From NCBI RefSeq assembly GCF_014646875.1, contig NZ_BMOC01000008.1, positions 1-64,000 of the forward strand: a stretch of DNA of 64,000 bases, in the 5' to 3' direction. Below, one piece after another: positions 1 through 7,950 of this stretch. Source of the stretch: Halobellus salinus (GTDB taxonomy: Archaea > Halobacteriota > Halobacteria > Halobacteriales > Haloferacaceae). Under the pieces are notes generated by a model. It was not told the origin of the DNA. It saw nothing but the letters and a program-made list of their open reading frames with translations, and did no database searches. Position numbers and translations under genes: made by a program. Position 1 is the first letter of the stretch. Each line of letters starts with the position of its first letter.

Positions 1-69
1 TCCGTGGGCGGGTAAGCGATACCCCCAGCGTGAGGAAACCCCGGCGTTCACGCTGGGGAGGATGTCATC
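1..69 (+). mobile_element. Right end of an IS200/IS605 (TnpB-type) element, remnant
   Basis: A perfect 11-bp inverted repeat (23-33 with 48-58, 14-nt loop) is followed at once by GAGGATGTCA. From memory, a hairpin followed by this tail is the usual right end of haloarchaeal IS1341-type (tnpB-only) elements, where the 3' end also specifies the omega-RNA. The transposase gene would lie left of base 1, on the plus strand, and is not visible. DNA after the tail would be host sequence, so this may be the boundary of an insertion. No transposase fragment can be read in the 69 bases. Confidence 0.45.
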
Positions 70-109
70 TGCTGTTGTGTGCCGCGCCTCGCTGGACCCA
101 ATCACCCGA

Positions 110-127
110 CCGAACAACCCGGTTCGG
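110..127. terminator. Short hairpin after the first CDS
   Basis: CCGAAC pairs with GTTCGG (110-115 with 122-127, 6-nt loop). It lies past the stop codon of the minus-strand gene ending at 184, but has no T-run on that strand. It could be a weak terminator or chance. Confidence 0.2.
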
Positions 128-183
128 GTTCCGACTGGTCACGGCGACAACGACCCGTGTGCCGGGAGCCCCGACGGTGTCTC

Positions 184-468
184 TCAGTGGCTGTGGTCCA
201 TGGCGTCGTCGAGCGGGACCCCGAACCGCTCCTCGAAGAGGGCTTCCATCTTCTCGTTGATCGACTCCAGGTCCGCGGGCGTGTCCCCCTGGCTGTGGTG
301 GACGACCGCGTGAGCCTGCTGTGCGAACGACTGGACCAGGAGGTCTCCGACGACCGCGGTCGTGGACTCGCCCTCCTCGGTGAACACGTCCGCGAGCCCC
401 TCGGGAAGTTCGATCTCCTCGGCGTCGCCGTTCGGCGCTTCGACGGTGTAGGTTTCAGTCGCAACCAT
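184..468 (-). CDS. Small conserved haloarchaeal protein of unknown function
   Basis: 94 residues from the ATG at 468 (MVATETYTVEA). The longer upstream reading is basic and Ser/Pro-rich, unlike haloarchaeal protein. The product is acidic and soluble, with no membrane segment, Cys cluster or recognisable catalytic motif. I believe it belongs to a small haloarchaea-specific family (perhaps DUF7545), but this is recall. It is a single gene, about 180 bp from the MFS gene on the same strand, with the IS-type end just beyond its stop. No function is proposed. Confidence 0.7.
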   Translation of the reverse strand: MVATETYTVEAPNGDAEEIELPEGLADVFTEEGESTTAVVGDLLVQSFAQQAHAVVHHSQGDTPADLESINEKMEALFEERFGVPLDDAMDHSH

Positions 469-645
469 ACAACGACTCCGGCGGCTCAACTTAAGGGTCT
501 GTGGGAATCGGGCGCCGGGGACGAACGGGATCGGTGCTCCTCCGTGTCGGGCCGGAGTCAACGGGGCCGTGCTCGGTCCTGTAGTCATACACCGGCCCGA
601 AGGAGTGCCCGTCCCAGGCGAACGGGGCGCCGTCGGAGCGGACGC

Positions 646-1950
646 TCAGTCGACCGTCGCGGCGCCGGCCCGACCGGCGGTATCGTCCTCCCGGAGCCGC
701 CCCAGCTGCCACCGGAGCGCCACGACCGTCACGAGCCCAACGACGAGCACCGCGTTCATCACGTATAGGGCGTTCGTATACCCGCCCGTGGTCTCAAGGA
801 TGAACGAGGCCAGCTGCGGGCCCGCCACGCCGGCGACGCCCCAGGCGGTGAGCGCGTAGCCGTGGATCGCGCTGACCTCCTTCGTACCGAAGAGGTCACT
901 GAGATACGCCGGCAGGCACGCGAACCCGCCGCCGTAGCACGTGATCACGAGGAACATCGTCCCCGCGAGGACCCACACCCCGACGAGCTGTGGCATCACC
1001 AGGAAGGCGCCGATCTGAATGATCATGAACGCGCCGTAGGTTGTCGTCCGGCCGACGTAGTCCGACAGCGACGACCAGAAGATGCGGCCGCCGCCGTTGA
1101 AGATGCCGATGTAGCCGGTGATGAACGCTGCCGTGGTGGCGGTCGCACCGCCGATCTGCTGGAGCATCGGCGACGCGAACGCCAACAGCATAATTCCCGC
1201 GGAGACGTTGATGAAGATGACGAGCCACACCATCCAGAACCGGACGGAGGTTCGTGCCTCGGCGGCGCTGAGCGTCTCGATCCCCGAGAGCGCGCTGGTC
1301 GCTTTCTCGTGGGCGTCCTCTTCGTCTTGCATCCCCTCGGGGAGCCACCCGTCGGCGGGCTTTGCGAGGTAGCTCGCACCCAGCGTCATCAGGACGAAGT
1401 AGAGCGCGCCGAGCGCGTAGAACGCGGTCGCGACGCTGAACTCCTGGATGAGGTAACTCCCCACCGGACCGGTCAGCAGCGCTCCGGCGCCGAACCCCAT
1501 CACCGCCAGACCGGTCGCCATCCCCCGTCGGTCCGGGAACCACTCGAGCAGCGTTCCGATCGGCGAGATGTATCCCAGCCCGATCCCCATCCCACCGACG
1601 ACCCCGAACGTCGCGAGGAACAGCGGGAGGCTCCCGAGTTGGACGCTCAGGCCCGCCCCGATCATCCCGGCTCCGTAGAGGACGGCCGCAGCCAATCCGG
1701 CCAGCCGCGGGCCGTACTCCTCGACGTACGTGCCGAGGAACGCGGCGGTGAACCCGAGAACGAACACCGCAATGGAGAACGCGAGTGTGACCTGAGACGT
1801 CGCCCAGCCCTGTGCCTCCTCGAGTGGGAGTTGGTAGATGCTGTACGCGTAGATCGATCCGATTGACAGGTGGATCGCCACCGCCGCGAGGGCGATCAGC
1901 CGGCGATCCCTGTTCGCTTCGACGTTGCCTGCCTCCGTGTCAGACATCAT
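646..1950 (-). CDS. MFS transporter, oxalate/formate antiporter (OFA) type
   Basis: 434 residues (ATG at 1950, or at 1947 since the gene begins ATGATG). It has about twelve hydrophobic segments and a hydrophilic central loop with an EEDAHEKATS stretch near residue 215, the six-plus-six layout of the major facilitator superfamily. The N-terminal SIGSIYAYSIYQLP region and the GIGLGYISPIGTLLEWFPDRRG stretch are typical of the OFA family, which exchanges small carboxylates across the membrane. The substrate cannot be read from sequence. An AT-rich ATTAATTA box at about 1970-1977 sits at leaderless-promoter distance. Monocistronic. The C-terminal tail is hydrophilic. Confidence 0.85.
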   Translation of the reverse strand: MMSDTEAGNVEANRDRRLIALAAVAIHLSIGSIYAYSIYQLPLEEAQGWATSQVTLAFSIAVFVLGFTAAFLGTYVEEYGPRLAGLAAAVLYGAGMIGAGLSVQLGSLPLFLATFGVVGGMGIGLGYISPIGTLLEWFPDRRGMATGLAVMGFGAGALLTGPVGSYLIQEFSVATAFYALGALYFVLMTLGASYLAKPADGWLPEGMQDEEDAHEKATSALSGIETLSAAEARTSVRFWMVWLVIFINVSAGIMLLAFASPMLQQIGGATATTAAFITGYIGIFNGGGRIFWSSLSDYVGRTTTYGAFMIIQIGAFLVMPQLVGVWVLAGTMFLVITCYGGGFACLPAYLSDLFGTKEVSAIHGYALTAWGVAGVAGPQLASFILETTGGYTNALYVMNAVLVVGLVTVVALRWQLGRLREDDTAGRAGAATVD

Positions 1951-2485
1951 TATATTGTACGAGTGTGTGTAATTAATAGTGTCTCCGGGGGGACAGAGAG
2001 ACCGGGAATATGAATTGTTACCCGTTATTATTCAGGTATTTATATTTGTATCCGGGTGGACGCCGTGTAACCGTCACAAAACCCGTATGTGTCCCGGCGT
2101 GTCCGGGCGCTCCCACCGTCGACGCGTAGCCCGATGGGACGCGGTCGGCGCCGACACCGCCGTCCAGGAGGGACAGTCACCGGCCGCTACCCCGGGTCCG
2201 GTCCCGGTGGGGCTCACTAGCGGTCCCTCGCCGGGGGCGCGTTGGGTACCGCACTGCGTCCACTCGCTCGGATCCGGTCGGACAGTCCGACACGCTCCGA
2301 AACGGTGACGAGGAGGGCGACGAGGCCGTGACCGAACTGCTCACTGTCTGCGGGGCCGGGGGGCTGGCGCCGTTCCGGAGCGGCGGTCGGGTGTGGGCGA
2401 GAGCGCGGCGGTCGGGTGTGGGCGAGAGCGCGGTGGTCGGGTCGTATCGGTCACCCAGCACTCCTGTCGGGGCGGTCGGCCGGCC
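1951..2485. other. Intergenic region with MFS promoter, otherwise no gene seen
   Basis: 535 bp. The right edge is the 3' end of the winged-helix gene and the left edge holds the minus-strand MFS promoter. An AT-rich stretch (about 2005-2060) contains further TATA-like sequence. The remainder is GC-rich with no reading frame of convincing haloarchaeal composition. A short tandem repeat lies at 2381-2441. Confidence 0.5.
2381..2441. repeat. 25-bp tandem repeat, about 2.4 copies
   Basis: A 25-bp unit beginning CGGCGGTCGGGTGTGGGCGA starts at 2381 and again at 2406. A third partial copy starts at 2431 with one mismatch. It is non-coding, about 45 bp downstream of the winged-helix gene's stop codon, and looks like a recent slippage product. 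Confidence 0.8.
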
Positions 2486-2725
2486 TCAGCAGAGGGCGTA
2501 GGCTTCGGCGTCCTGATCGATCAGGCCGCGTTCACACAGCGTCGAGAGAATACTGTACAGCGAGATCTTCTTCATACTGAGGCCGGATTGGAGTTCGGAG
2601 ACGGTTGCCTCCCCGTGTGTCGAGAGGAACAGATAGACCAACTTGGCTCGCGGGGATTCGAGCTCCGACGGGATTGACGGCGCATCGAGTGTGGGTGTTG
2701 TTCGGGAGTGCGTCGTACTCTGCAT
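2486..2725 (-). CDS. Small winged-helix (TrmB/MarR-like) regulator
   Basis: 79 residues. After about 22 polar N-terminal residues comes a compact winged-helix domain (residues 25-75): ESPRAKLVYLFLSTHGEATV (helix 1), SELQSGLSMKKISLYSILST (helix-turn-helix), CERGLIDQ (wing). This resembles the DNA-binding half of TrmB-type regulators without a sensor domain. Haloarchaea encode many such one-domain proteins. It probably binds DNA as a dimer. The target is unknown. The flanking DNA upstream is AT-rich, and a TATA-like AATAATAAAAG block lies just before the ATG. Single gene. Confidence 0.75.
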   Translation of the reverse strand: MQSTTHSRTTPTLDAPSIPSELESPRAKLVYLFLSTHGEATVSELQSGLSMKKISLYSILSTLCERGLIDQDAEAYALC

Positions 2726-2955
2726 TGTGGTTACCTACCGGTTGTGTTCGACAATAATAAAAGTCTCGCACGACGATCGTCGAAAAAGACCTAATCACCG
2801 AATCCGGTTCACGTGCCCGCTAACTCCCGTATTTTTGGGTGTGCGTCATTGTGTATCGAGGTTTCGGCCGAGAACCGAACGGTGGTTTCGACTTGTGACG
2901 TAATCGATCCCGGAGTCACCGGACATAATCAAGCGGCGGTGGGGCCGTTGGAGAG

Positions 2956-3049
2956 TGGAAGGGGCGGGAATCGAACCACGCGAAGCCGTAGGTCGGCACA
3001 ACCGTACGACGGCTGCTGCCGAACTGCTCTACCACTGAGCCACCCTTCC
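2956..3049 (-). tRNA. tRNA-like sequence, anticodon unassigned, possibly degenerate
   Basis: Read on the minus strand from 3049, a 7-bp acceptor (GGAAGGG with CCCTTCC), discriminator A, the D arm GCTC-AGTGGTA-GAGC and a T-loop TTCGATT with CCCGC on its 3' side are present, 94 nt in all. The T stem pairs only if one T is bulged (GCG-T-GG). The middle 35 nt has alternative helices and no clear 7-nt anticodon loop with U33. It may contain an intron of about 20 nt or be a pseudogene. It lies just downstream of sdhA. Confidence 0.45.
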
Positions 3050-3096
3050 GAGCGACGGTAGACAGCGCGGGGATATATGAATGACGGCGGGGGGTG

Positions 3097-4932
3097 TCAG
3101 TAGCTCCGGATCTTCGGCTCGTACCGCTTGGTCTCGCCTTCGAGCAGCACCGGCCGGTACCAGAGCTCGGGCTGGCCGCTGTTCCACGACAGCAGCGTGT
3201 GTTTCAGCCAGTTCTCGTCGTCGCGCTTCTGGTGGCCCTGTCGCCAGTGGGCGCCGCGGAACTCCTCGCGGGCCAGGGCGCCGAGCGTGATCGCCTCCGC
3301 GAGGTCGATCACGTTCCGGGTTTCGATGGTGTGGATCAGATCCGTATTGAACGTCCGCGACTGGTCGGCGACGCCGACGTCCTCGTAGGCCTCGCGCGCC
3401 TCGCGGATGTCCGCCAGCGCCTCTTTGAGCCGTCCGCCCTCCCGGAACACGTTGACGTTGTCCGTCATCGACTGTTGAATCGATGCTCGGATTTCGGAGT
3501 GGTTCCGACCGTCGTCGTTGTCCAGCAGCGCTTCCACGCGGGCTCTGGCCCGCTCCGTGGTCCGCTTGACGACCGCCCCCGGCTCGAGGTTCGTGGCCCC
3601 GCCGTCGGCGACCGCCTCGCCGGAACTCACGCCGGGTTCGCCCGGCTCTACCGGGGTGTCGACGTCTCCGGGCTCCCACTCGCCGGTCTGGCCAGTGGGG
3701 ATCTCCGCCTCCGCGAGGTCGCCACCCGCAGCGTGGGACCCGGCGCGGGCGCCGAACACGATGAGCTCCGGGAGGGCGTTGCCGCCGAGCCGGTTCGAGC
3801 CGTGGACCGACGCACACGCACACTCGCCGGCGGCGTAGAGCCCGCTGATCGCGGTCTCGCCGTTCTCGTTGGTCTCGACCCCGCCCATGGCGTAGTGTTG
3901 GCCGGGCTTGACCGGCATCGGCTCCTCCAGCGGATTGACGCCCTCGAAGTCCTCCGAGAGGTGGATGATGTTCTCCAGCCGGTCGGTGATCCGCTCCTCG
4001 CCGAGGTGGCGCATGTCCAAGTGAACGTACTCGTCCTCAATGCCGCGGCCCTCGTTGATCTCGGTGAGTTCTGCCCGGGAAACCACGTCGCGGGAGGCGA
4101 GTTCGCCGTCGTTGTTGGCGTACCCGTGCTCGAACATGAACCGCTCGCCCTCGGAGTTGTAGAGGATGCCGCCCTCCCCGCGGACACCCTCGGTGATCAG
4201 GACGCCGGTCGAGGGGAGCGTGGTGGGGTGGAACTGGATGAACTCCATGTCTTCGACCGGGGCGCCGGCGCGGTACGCCATCGCGACGCCGTCACCGGTG
4301 TTGGCAACCGCGTTGGTGGTGTGGTCGAACACCTGGCCGGGGCCACCAGTCGCGAGGACGACCCCGTCGCGGGCGCGGAACCCCTCAATGGTGCCCGATT
4401 TGATGTCGTAGCCGACGACACCGTGACAGCTCCGATCCTCGGGAGCGGGTTCGTCGCTCACCGCCAGATTGAGGACGTACCACTCGTCGTAGACCTCGAT
4501 GCCGCGTTTGACCAGCTGTTCGTACATCGTATGCAGGAGCTGGTGGCCGGTCTCCGCGCCGGCGTAGGTGGTCCGCGGGAACGATAGCCCCCCGAACGGC
4601 CGCTGGCTGACCCGCCCGTCGTCGTCGCGCGAGAAGGCCATCCCCCAGTGTTCCAGTTGGATGACCTCTTCGGGGCTGTCCTGCGCGAGCGTCTCGATCG
4701 CGGGGGCGTCGCCGAGGTAGTCCGACCCTTTCATGGTGTCGTAGGCGTGATCCTCCCAAGAGTCGCCCTCTCTGAGTGCGGCGTTGATGCCGCCCTCGGC
4801 GGCCCCGGTGTGGCTCCGGACCGGGTGGAGTTTCGAGACAATGGCCACGTCGGCCCCCTCTTGTTGTGCTGCGATGGCCGCCCTGAGGCCCGCGCCTCCG
4901 GCGCCCACCACGATGACGTCGTGTTCGTGCAT
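3097..4932 (-). CDS. sdhA: Succinate dehydrogenase flavoprotein subunit
   Basis: 611 residues. Oxidises succinate to fumarate using covalently bound FAD, in complex II on the inner face of the membrane. The N-terminal Rossmann motif VVGAGGAGLRAA (residues 8-19) binds FAD. SKLHPVRSHTGAAEGGINAA contains the conserved His that takes the flavin bond. HPTTLPSTGVLITEGVRGEGG is the substrate/capping region, and the C-terminus is the usual helical domain. The ATG at 4932 fits the family start. In most haloarchaea sdhA directly follows sdhB. Here 1.7 kb intervenes, so sdhA probably uses its own promoter (TATA-like CGTTTATG, minus strand, near 5112-5120). Confidence 0.97.
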   Translation of the reverse strand: MHEHDVIVVGAGGAGLRAAIAAQQEGADVAIVSKLHPVRSHTGAAEGGINAALREGDSWEDHAYDTMKGSDYLGDAPAIETLAQDSPEEVIQLEHWGMAFSRDDDGRVSQRPFGGLSFPRTTYAGAETGHQLLHTMYEQLVKRGIEVYDEWYVLNLAVSDEPAPEDRSCHGVVGYDIKSGTIEGFRARDGVVLATGGPGQVFDHTTNAVANTGDGVAMAYRAGAPVEDMEFIQFHPTTLPSTGVLITEGVRGEGGILYNSEGERFMFEHGYANNDGELASRDVVSRAELTEINEGRGIEDEYVHLDMRHLGEERITDRLENIIHLSEDFEGVNPLEEPMPVKPGQHYAMGGVETNENGETAISGLYAAGECACASVHGSNRLGGNALPELIVFGARAGSHAAGGDLAEAEIPTGQTGEWEPGDVDTPVEPGEPGVSSGEAVADGGATNLEPGAVVKRTTERARARVEALLDNDDGRNHSEIRASIQQSMTDNVNVFREGGRLKEALADIREAREAYEDVGVADQSRTFNTDLIHTIETRNVIDLAEAITLGALAREEFRGAHWRQGHQKRDDENWLKHTLLSWNSGQPELWYRPVLLEGETKRYEPKIRSY

Positions 4933-5190
4933 TGTGTTGGTGTGTGGTTCGGTGTGTGCTGTGCGGTTCTCGCGTGGTGCAGTCTGCCTACGAGTGAGTT
5001 ACGACCGTACCCAAATGTGTGTTCCGGTCATTCCATCGGTGAAGCCATCGGCTGGTTACCCTTTGGACAGAGCCCGTTCCCTCAAAAGTACTGCTGCAGA
5101 TAGAAGGGACATAAACGAGCGGACTCGTCCGGTCGATCTACCCTTTTGATCTCGAAACCGCGATGGACCCGAGTGCGTACAGATCTATCA

Positions 5191-5466
5191 TTATCCTCGG
5201 TTCGCTAACTCCAGCACAACGCCGTCTTCTTGCAGGTCATCCCAGGTATCGGGGTGAACTTTTGAGAGATGGTTTGTGAGTCCACGCTCGGTGCGCAGTT
5301 CGCGGCCACACACGGAGCAGCGGTATCGATCGCCACGCTGAGCCAGCGATTCGCCGTGAATCTGCTTATGATGGATTCGCATCGCCCGTTCACTCCCGAA
5401 GTCGTCCCGATCACAACTCGGGCAGCGGACAGTCTTTTCGAACTCGTCGAGGGTCTGTTGGGTCAT
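5191..5466 (-). CDS. Small two-zinc-finger protein
   Basis: 91 residues. Two C2H2-like fingers: CPSCDRDDFGSERAMRIHHKQIH (residues 15-37) and CSVCGRELRTERGLTNHLSKVH (residues 50-71). Both have the x-L/M-x-x-H-x(3-4)-H layout of DNA- or RNA-binding fingers, uncommon in archaeal housekeeping genes. Its ATG overlaps the stop codon of the HNH gene (ATGA), so the two are translationally coupled. It may help target the nuclease or regulate the pair. Part of the cargo between sdhB and sdhA. Confidence 0.75.
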   Translation of the reverse strand: MTQQTLDEFEKTVRCPSCDRDDFGSERAMRIHHKQIHGESLAQRGDRYRCSVCGRELRTERGLTNHLSKVHPDTWDDLQEDGVVLELANRG

Positions 5467-5864
5467 CGTTCACCTCCGTCAGCCACGGCTACTGACTCTT
5501 GAGACTCACTTACTTCTCGGACGACTTCCTCCTCGAAATCGGCCTTCGGGATCCGCCAGACCTCCTCGTCACTGTCGAATCGGGCCGTCGGGAGCTCCCG
5601 AAAGAACTGGAGGAACGTACCGAAAGAGTCGGTATTCATTTTACCTGTGCTCCTGAAATCGACTGTGGGAGCCGTCGCCTGCTCGTGTGACGCATCGTGA
5701 CATTGGCGGCACAGGAGGACAAGATTGGACATCCTATCGGATCCTCCTCGGCCTCGCGGCACGATGTGGTGGACGTCGAGCGTCACGTCGGGACCCGAGG
5801 CCCGACAGTTGGCACACTGCCCTCGGTCCCGAACGTGGACGGCTTCCCTGGTTTCTTTATCCAT
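5463..5864 (-). CDS. HNH endonuclease
   Basis: 133 residues from the ATG at 5864 (MDKETREAVHVRDRGQC). An upstream ATG at 5969 would add 35 residues that look non-coding. The HNH fold is clear: first zinc pair CANC (residues 17-20), core HHIVPRGRGGSDRMSNLV (35-52), second pair CRQCH (55-59). The second His of HH is the likely catalytic base. The C-terminal half (80-133) is unassigned and polar. HNH enzymes of this small type occur in mobile elements, phages and restriction systems. It forms a two-gene operon with the downstream zinc-finger gene and lies inside the sdh operon. Confidence 0.85.
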   Translation of the reverse strand: MDKETREAVHVRDRGQCANCRASGPDVTLDVHHIVPRGRGGSDRMSNLVLLCRQCHDASHEQATAPTVDFRSTGKMNTDSFGTFLQFFRELPTARFDSDEEVWRIPKADFEEEVVREVSESQESVAVADGGER

Positions 5865-6048
5865 CTCGATCACCTCTGGCCGAAGGCGAGAGCCGTAGCT
5901 ACCGGTATCGTTAGCTTTGGCCCCTTCAGCGGGCCAAAAACCCTCTCTCGCGCTTCGACCTACCTCCACCTGTATTGTGGTATCTGCAAAAGCGTTCTGA
6001 AGGGCATATTCTGTGATTTTTTATATACCCTCAACAGTTGGCAAAGTA

Positions 6049-6423
6049 ATGAGTAACGAGTGGAGGGAAGGTTATGAACTTATTTCGACAGCGAAAATTA
6101 GGACCGTACTTGAAGGAAAGAAACCTGATGGTGTCCTCACCGAAAAAATAAGATACAGAACAATTGACAGAGACACGGGTAAGGAGTATATCAGTGAATC
6201 AAGGGTCCAAGCCCTCGCGGTCGGGATACTGATCGAAAATTACGGTATAGACCCAGAGGAACACAATAGCGATTGTATCCCGATTGAGATTGTTACAGAC
6301 AGTAACCCTGCTATTGTTGCATATCTGCTTGGAGCACTGGGTTACAGCCGAAGGGACGTATGTCAAATTCTTGATATCTCTAACCAAACGGTAGCCAAGT
6401 ATATCGCCAGAATGAGACGGTAG
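6049..6423 (+). CDS. HTH protein of foreign appearance
   Basis: 124 residues from MSNEWREGYELIS. A TATATA box at 6021-6027 sits about 26 bases before this ATG, which supports a leaderless start rather than the GTG/ATG codons upstream. The C-terminus (LGYSRRDVCQILDISNQTVA, residues 97-116) is a helix-turn-helix of the sigma-70 region 4/MerR-like type. The N-terminal 80 residues are alpha/beta and unassigned. Codon use is visibly AT-rich (AAA, ATA, GAA, TTA) in contrast to all flanking genes, which points to recent acquisition, perhaps from a virus or plasmid. It is antisense to the sdh operon. Confidence 0.75.
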   Translation: MSNEWREGYELISTAKIRTVLEGKKPDGVLTEKIRYRTIDRDTGKEYISESRVQALAVGILIENYGIDPEEHNSDCIPIEIVTDSNPAIVAYLLGALGYSRRDVCQILDISNQTVAKYIARMRR

Positions 6424-6457
6424 TGCAACTGAGAGACTAATCTTCCTGCTGTGTAGT

Positions 6458-6480
6458 GAAACTACACCGCTCGTAGTTTC
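6458..6480. repeat. Inverted repeat downstream of the HTH gene
   Basis: GAAACTAC (6458-6465) pairs with GTAGTTTC (6473-6480) across a 7-nt loop. A third copy, CTGAAACTAC, spans the sdhB stop codon region (6672-6681), inverted relative to 6472-6481. This may be a terminator for the HTH gene or an edge of the inserted segment. Confidence 0.4.
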
Positions 6481-6675
6481 AGTTCTACCTACGGTGACGG
6501 TACGATCATACCCCCGAGACAAAGAACGGGCGTTCGCTTCCGATAGCGACGACTGCGTCCCGAAACCTCTTTTTACTCGTTACCGTCAGTCGCGTCTCTT
6601 GTGTGCCGTCGGCACCGAGTAGATCCTGACTAACGTGATTTCTATATAAAAACGTGAATTTATATTAAGCTGAAA

Positions 6676-7563
6676 CTACCAGAACTTCAGGTTGTTCTTC
6701 ACGGCTTCGCGTTTGATCTCCTGGATGTGCTCCGTGAGGGGAATGTCCTTCGGGCAGACTTCCGTACACGAGAACTGGGTCTGACACCGCCAAACGCCGT
6801 GTTCCTGTTCAAGGATCTTCAGCCGCTGCTGTTTCATCTCCTCGCCCTCGCGTTCGTCCATCGTGAAGCGGTACGCCTTGTTGATGGCGGCGGGGCCGAG
6901 GTACTCGTTGTCGCCGGCGGCGACGTTGCACGACGACATACACGCACCGCACCAGATACACCGCGTCGACATCTTCACCTTCTCGCGGTTCTCGGGGGTC
7001 TGACGCTGCTCTTCGAGTTCGCCGTCGGGGTAGTCGTTCGTCTGGAAGTACGGCTCGACCGCCTCCATTTGGTCGTAGAAGTGTTGCATGTCCACCACGA
7101 GATCCTTGACAACCTCGGCGTGGGGGAGGGGTTCGATCCGGACCGGCGCCTCCAGATCCGAGAGCTGGGTCTTACAGCACAGCCGCTGTTGGCCGTTGAC
7201 GAACATGGCGTCCGACCCACAGACCGCCTGCCGGCAGGAGTGCCGGAAGGTGAGACTGGAGTCGTAGGTGTCCCGAGCGTACATCAGGGCGTCAAGTACG
7301 GTCATCCCCTTCTCGAAGGGAACGTGGAAATCGTCGAACCGGGGTTCTTTTTTACCCGCGATCTCGGGGTCGTACCGGAACACCTTCAGGTGGTAGGTGT
7401 CGTCATCAAGCGCCTTGTCGGCCTCCTCGGCCTGACGCCGTCGGTCGGCCTCGCCGGCGCGGTCACGCTTGCTCGCCAGCCGGCGCTCCTGGGGCGCGGC
7501 CGTCGGCTCCGCGTCGGTTTCGGTCGATTCTTCTTCGACTTGGTCTGGGAGTTGTGTGCTCAT
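6676..7563 (-). CDS. sdhB: Succinate dehydrogenase iron-sulfur subunit
   Basis: 295 residues. Passes electrons from the SdhA flavin to the membrane anchor through three Fe-S clusters. After a charged N-terminal extension of about 50 residues, the ferredoxin-like domain holds the [2Fe-2S] ligands (SCRQAVCGSDAM, then CC in LCCKTQ). The C-terminal domain holds CIWCGACMSSCN and CTEVCPKDIP for the [4Fe-4S] and [3Fe-4S] clusters. The last residues NNLKFW are typical. It follows sdhD by 15 bp, so it is co-transcribed with sdhC and sdhD. Confidence 0.96.
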   Translation of the reverse strand: MSTQLPDQVEEESTETDAEPTAAPQERRLASKRDRAGEADRRRQAEEADKALDDDTYHLKVFRYDPEIAGKKEPRFDDFHVPFEKGMTVLDALMYARDTYDSSLTFRHSCRQAVCGSDAMFVNGQQRLCCKTQLSDLEAPVRIEPLPHAEVVKDLVVDMQHFYDQMEAVEPYFQTNDYPDGELEEQRQTPENREKVKMSTRCIWCGACMSSCNVAAGDNEYLGPAAINKAYRFTMDEREGEEMKQQRLKILEQEHGVWRCQTQFSCTEVCPKDIPLTEHIQEIKREAVKNNLKFW

Positions 7564-7578
7564 CGGTTGTGGTTCGGG

Positions 7579-7950
7579 TTAGATCGGGACGCCGCCGGCC
7601 CACGCGAGTGCGGTTCGGACGCCCTGGACGATCAGAACGATGCTTGCGACCCCGAGGACCGCTTTCACGGCCGTTTCCTGGGTGCCGGAGAGCCCCTGGT
7701 TGACGAGGGCGTTGTAGACGCCGTTGACGCCGTGGAACGTCGCGGTCAGCAGAAACAGGATCATGAGCGAGAAGTAGGTGAGCTCCTGCATCCGGCCTTG
7801 GGACATTCCGAACGTGACCTCGTCGGCGTGGTTGACGAAGTGCAGGAGAAAGAAGTGAAAGGCCAACACGGCCACGAGGAACGCCGCGGTGATGCGCTGC
7901 CACAGCCACCGGCGGCCGCCGACCTTGAACGAGGAGTAGCGTTCGGCCAT
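7579..7950 (-). CDS. sdhD: Succinate dehydrogenase membrane subunit D
   Basis: 123 residues. Membrane anchor of complex II. It has three hydrophobic helices: residues 18-40 (ITAAFLVAVLAFHFFLLHFV), 57-78 (LTYFSLMILFLLTATFHGV) and 97-118. The His residues in FHFFLLHFVNHAD and TFHGVNGVYN are candidates for haem b ligation or the quinone site. Its ATG follows the sdhC stop codon without a gap, and sdhB follows 15 bp later. Confidence 0.88.
   Translation of the reverse strand: MAERYSSFKVGGRRWLWQRITAAFLVAVLAFHFFLLHFVNHADEVTFGMSQGRMQELTYFSLMILFLLTATFHGVNGVYNALVNQGLSGTQETAVKAVLGVASIVLIVQGVRTALAWAGGVPI

Noticed and set aside
862-1866. 334-residue plus-strand reading frame opposite the MFS gene
   Set aside because: Antisense of a clear membrane transporter; the product is Arg/His/Glu-rich with no hydrophobic core, a common GC-rich shadow.
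1979-2308. 109-residue plus-strand protein in the MFS-winged-helix gap
   Set aside because: Crosses the MFS promoter; Arg/Pro/Gly-rich with no acidic bias.
3094-4587. 497-residue plus-strand reading frame opposite sdhA
   Set aside because: Antisense shadow of a fully convincing SdhA; no domain or promoter.
5865-5969. 35-residue N-terminal extension of the HNH nuclease
   Set aside because: Sequence upstream of MDKETRE lacks coding character, and the HNH domain starts right after that Met.
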